NCBI GenBank assembly: GCA_023807065.1
Contig: JAJJLU010004061.1
Coordinates: forward strand, 1-19,480
Length of the DNA: 19,480 nt
Reading direction: 5' to 3'
DNA from: Isotricha intestinalis
Lineage: Eukaryota > Ciliophora > Litostomatea > Vestibuliferida > Isotrichidae
The position numbers were made by a program, and so were the translations under genes. The notes under the pieces were generated by a model that saw only the letters and a program-made list of their open reading frames with translations, searched no databases and was not told the origin of the DNA. Numbering within the stretch: the first letter of the stretch is position 1; every line of letters starts with the position of its first letter. Below, in pieces: positions 16,649 to 19,480 of this stretch.

Positions 16649-18641
16649 ATGGGAAAATTCAAATATAACTTTCTTACTCAAATAGATATTTTTGGAGTTT
16701 CTCCTCTTTTTACAATAAGAGGAAGACCAACATTTCAAACAAAAATAGGTTCAATGTTAACAATTTTTTGTATAGTATTAATAATGCTATATTTGTTATT
16801 TTTTTTAAGAGAAATGATATATCATAAAAATCTAATTTACAATCAACAATATATTATGACGAAATTCCACCTGACATTTATTTGACAAAAAATAATTTTT
16901 CTTTTGCTTTTAGTTTACAAAACAAAGAATATATTAGTTATGTTGATGAAAGTATTTATAATGTTAATGCAATTCAAAAAAAAATGATTTTTAATATAAA
17001 TGGTACATATCAAATAGAAAATTATCCTTTAACTATTATTAAATGTAATGAATATAATTTTAATATAATTCCAGAATTATTTAAAAAATTACCTTTGAAT
17101 AATTTATATTGTTTAAATAGTGATTTTATTTTAAAAGGCGATTTTATGAAAGATTATTGGCATTATATACAAATAAATTTTACAAAATGTGAAAATGAAA
17201 CATATAATAATAAATGTAAATCAGAAGAAGAAATAAATGAATTATTAAATGGAGGATATTTAGGAATATTTATTCCAGATTATTATTTTGAACCAAATAA
17301 ATATAATAAACCATATAAAACATATGTAAAAAATATATATAAATCATTTTCGATAAAATATTATGAAGATATTTTTCTATATTTAAAATTAGTAGAAATA
17401 ATAACTGATTCAGGTTATTTTTTTCAAAAAAAAAAAACAGAAAATTTTTCAACATATGATTTTTTACAAAATGAAATTGATTATAGATCTTCAAAACCTT
17501 TTTTAAGTTTAAATATAAGAGTTTCTTCAAAAAGAGAGATTCATCATAGATCTTATGTTAAAATTCAAACTATATTTTCTAATGTTGGAGGAATGTTAAA
17601 AATAGTATTATTAATAGGAGAATATTCTGTTTATTTTATAAGAATGTTATTATATAAAAATTATATTTTAGAATTTTTTAATTTAGACGAAAGTGAAATT
17701 AGATTAAAAAAAATTAGAAAAAAATATAAATTATCAGGAGCAGGAAAATATAATATTGAAAATATTTTCCATAATTTAAGTAATAATACTTCATTTAATA
17801 ATTTACCTTATTTTCCTTTGATAAAAAAAAGCACAGAAAATAAAAATCATTCATGTAAAAATATTAAAATTGGAATTCAAGAAGATAAATCATTCAATAA
17901 AAAAAGTTTTAATGAAGATAGTATTATTAATAAACTTTCTCCAGGTAATATTAATAAAAAATATATTAGTAATAAATTAGTTCATAACAATAATTATTTT
18001 TTAAAAGGAGGAGTATTAAATAAAGAAGAAAAAAAAAAAGAAAAATAACTAAATCATTAATTTATAGAGGTTCATCTTTAGTAATGAAAAATATAAATAA
18101 TAAAGAAAATCAAATAAAATCAATGTTGTTAAAAGATAAAGAATTAGAAGAAAAAAGAATCAATTTTAATTATCATAAACCAAGAAACAAAATTTCAACA
18201 AATACAATTTTATTTAATAATGATAAAAATAATGATAATAGTATATTAAATAAACAAAGAACAAAAAAAATAAATCTTTTAATTCCTAAAATTCAATTAA
18301 GAATAATTAAAGTACCAAGTTTTTGTTCTGATTTTATATGTAAAAAAGATACTTTTAATACAATAAAAGAAGTTCATGAAAATTATAAAGAAATACAATT
18401 TTTATTAGATATAGTTCATTATTTAAAATCTCAAAATGAATTAAATATTATTGGAAAATATTTATTTACTGAAGAACAAAGAAAAGCTTTATCTTATACT
18501 TATACTTTTGAAACTGATTTTGGATTAGAAAGAAAAGGCTATGAATACATGATTAAACATAAAAAAAATAAATTTGATGAAAAAGAAAATTTTGAAAATA
18601 GTGGCGGTAATCTATTATCTATGAATAAAAATGATAATTAA
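16649..18641 (+). pseudogene. Two-pass membrane protein of the ciliate-expanded family (copy C), two frameshifts
   Basis: Three consecutive frames together encode one family member of about 660 residues. Part 1 (from ATG 16649) has FGVSPLFTIRGRPTFQTKIG and TM1. Part 2 continues with YYDEIPPDIYLTKNNFSFAF (from 16852), the Cys pair in KCENETYNNKCKSEEE, and TM2 starting at Gly-Gly in NVGGMLKIVLLIGEYSVYFI. Part 3 (after about 18040) carries the tail with KSQNELNIIGKYLFTEEQRK and ends at TAA 18641. Both shifts are -1 (equivalently +2). The first is at 16850-16852, where in-frame TGA 16883-16885 follows. The second is in the run of eleven A at 18029-18039, where TAA 18046-18048 follows. No GT...AG intron fits either place. 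A sequencing slip is plausible at the A run, less so at the first site. Called a pseudogene because two independent breaks are needed; programmed frameshifting is not excluded. Confidence 0.7.
18421..18569 (+). repeat. Source copy of a 149-bp direct duplication
   Basis: This stretch of the copy C tail is repeated at 16121-16269 with six substitutions and no gaps (about 96% identity). The offset is 2300 bp in direct orientation. The source side keeps the open frame, and the upstream side is the relic. Confidence 0.9.
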
Positions 18642-19480
18642 TTATTTTGTATTTGTATTAATGAAATTTTATTATGTAAAATAATATATAATAATTAATA
18701 ATAATATTTAAATTTTTATATCATTATTAAACATCATTCATATTTTTCTTTATATGTATTAAAATAATTGTAATTAGGAAAATTAAGCATATTATTTAAT
18801 AGACAATTAATTTCAATATAAAATAATAATGATTTTATATAAGTTTTAGTTTGAAAATGATTTTTATTTGTTATTTAAAGTAGTATGATATAAAAATTGG
18901 AATTAAAAATAAGATTTATAGAAAATCCTATTGACAAATAGGAATTAAGGTAAATAAAAAGAATGTTTAAGATAAATTAATAAAAATAATTTGAGTGTGA
19001 ATAAAATTAGAAAAATCAATAAGATAGTTAAAATATTTAATAATAATAAAAGAGAGTATAATAATTAATCATAATATAAGTGTATAAGATATTTATATTA
19101 TAAATAAGTATGTAATAATAAAATATATAAAAATATTATCTATTAAATAAAAAATAATGAATAAATAAGTAATATAATAATAAAAAAATGGGTAAATATA
19201 AATAAAAAAAGAAAGTAAATATAAAGAATAAAAATAAAAGAAATGATTAAAATAAATAATAAAAAATAGAAAGTAAAATAATATTAAAAACAAAGGAAGT
19301 AAATAAAAAATAAAAATAAATAAAAGGATGTAAGTTAATATTATTAATTATATTATAGGATATAAAATTAATTTAATATTAGAATGTGAAATTAATCTAT
19401 TAATTTAAATCTGTATTTAATAATAATTAATATAATAATGTGTATTTAATATATTTGAATTTGCCTGTATATTGTTAATA
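18642..19480. other. Gene-free right end with C-depleted plus strand
   Basis: These 839 bp contain no protein-like frame. From 18961 to 19380 the plus strand has 39 G but only 4 C by hand count, with no C at all from 19141 to 19290. The sequence is a run of AATAAA/TAATAA-like words and could be 3' flank or gene-free spacer. No telomeric GGGGTT-type repeat, RNA gene or tandem array is visible. The minus-strand frame at 19093-19293 encodes only Phe/Tyr/Ile low complexity. Confidence 0.5.
18926..18943. repeat. 7-bp inverted repeat with GACA loop
   Basis: TCCTATT (18926-18932) and AATAGGA (18937-18943) pair perfectly around GACA. It lies about 285 nt past the end of copy C, at the start of the C-depleted tract, and includes two of the last C residues. 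It could be an RNA hairpin; chance is possible. Confidence 0.3.

Noticed and set aside
16845..18050. Introns explaining the frame breaks in copy C
   Set aside because: No GT...AG interval at either join restores the frame without deleting conserved family sequence. The coding similarity runs right up to each break.
1..19480. tRNA, rRNA, other structured RNA genes, telomeric repeats or CRISPR arrays
   Set aside because: No locally GC-richer stretch, tRNA T-loop-like GTTCRA context, G4T2-type repeat or regularly spaced repeat was seen when reading both strands.

Overview
The window looks like macronuclear-type DNA from a ciliate that uses the standard genetic code. It is extremely A+T-rich (G+C well under 20% by eye), with dense intron-free genes and A-run leaders directly before each ATG. 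Content is eukaryotic: an RNA-dependent RNA polymerase of the RNA-silencing type, a Tctex-type dynein light chain, and several two-pass membrane proteins of a family that I know as strongly expanded in ciliates. Every long reading frame ends in TAA and none contains an internal TAA, TAG or TGA. This excludes the TAA/TAG=Gln code of Tetrahymena, Paramecium and Oxytricha. Extreme A+T with a standard code fits litostome ciliates such as the rumen entodiniomorphs, but the species cannot be fixed from this sequence. No telomeric repeat is visible at either edge, so this is an internal piece of a chromosome.

Left part (1-8012): a decayed minus-strand membrane-protein gene runs off the left edge. 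Next is a plus-strand pepsin-fold protein that has lost both catalytic aspartates but keeps a signal peptide and a C-terminal membrane anchor. Two intact plus-strand two-pass membrane proteins (519 and 560 aa) follow, each followed by a convergent minus-strand gene: the Tctex-type dynein light chain after the first, and a small secreted protein of possible beta-sandwich fold after the second.

Middle (8013-15502): a full-length 1197-aa RNA-dependent RNA polymerase on the minus strand shares a 349-bp divergent promoter region with a coiled-coil protein containing 11-residue repeats. A multi-pass membrane protein with about ten helices, resembling drug/metabolite-transporter proteins, follows on the minus strand.

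Right part (15503-19480): a third member of the two-pass family is broken by two same-direction frameshifts. Exactly 2300 bp upstream lies a 149-bp, 96%-identical relic of its 3' end, so duplication followed by decay is under way. The last 840 bp hold no gene but show a strong G-over-C strand bias.

The genes do not form one obvious pathway. The clearest themes are birth and death of a ciliate surface/endomembrane protein family (two intact copies, one broken, one relic) and an RNA-silencing enzyme that could act on such loci; that link is speculation.
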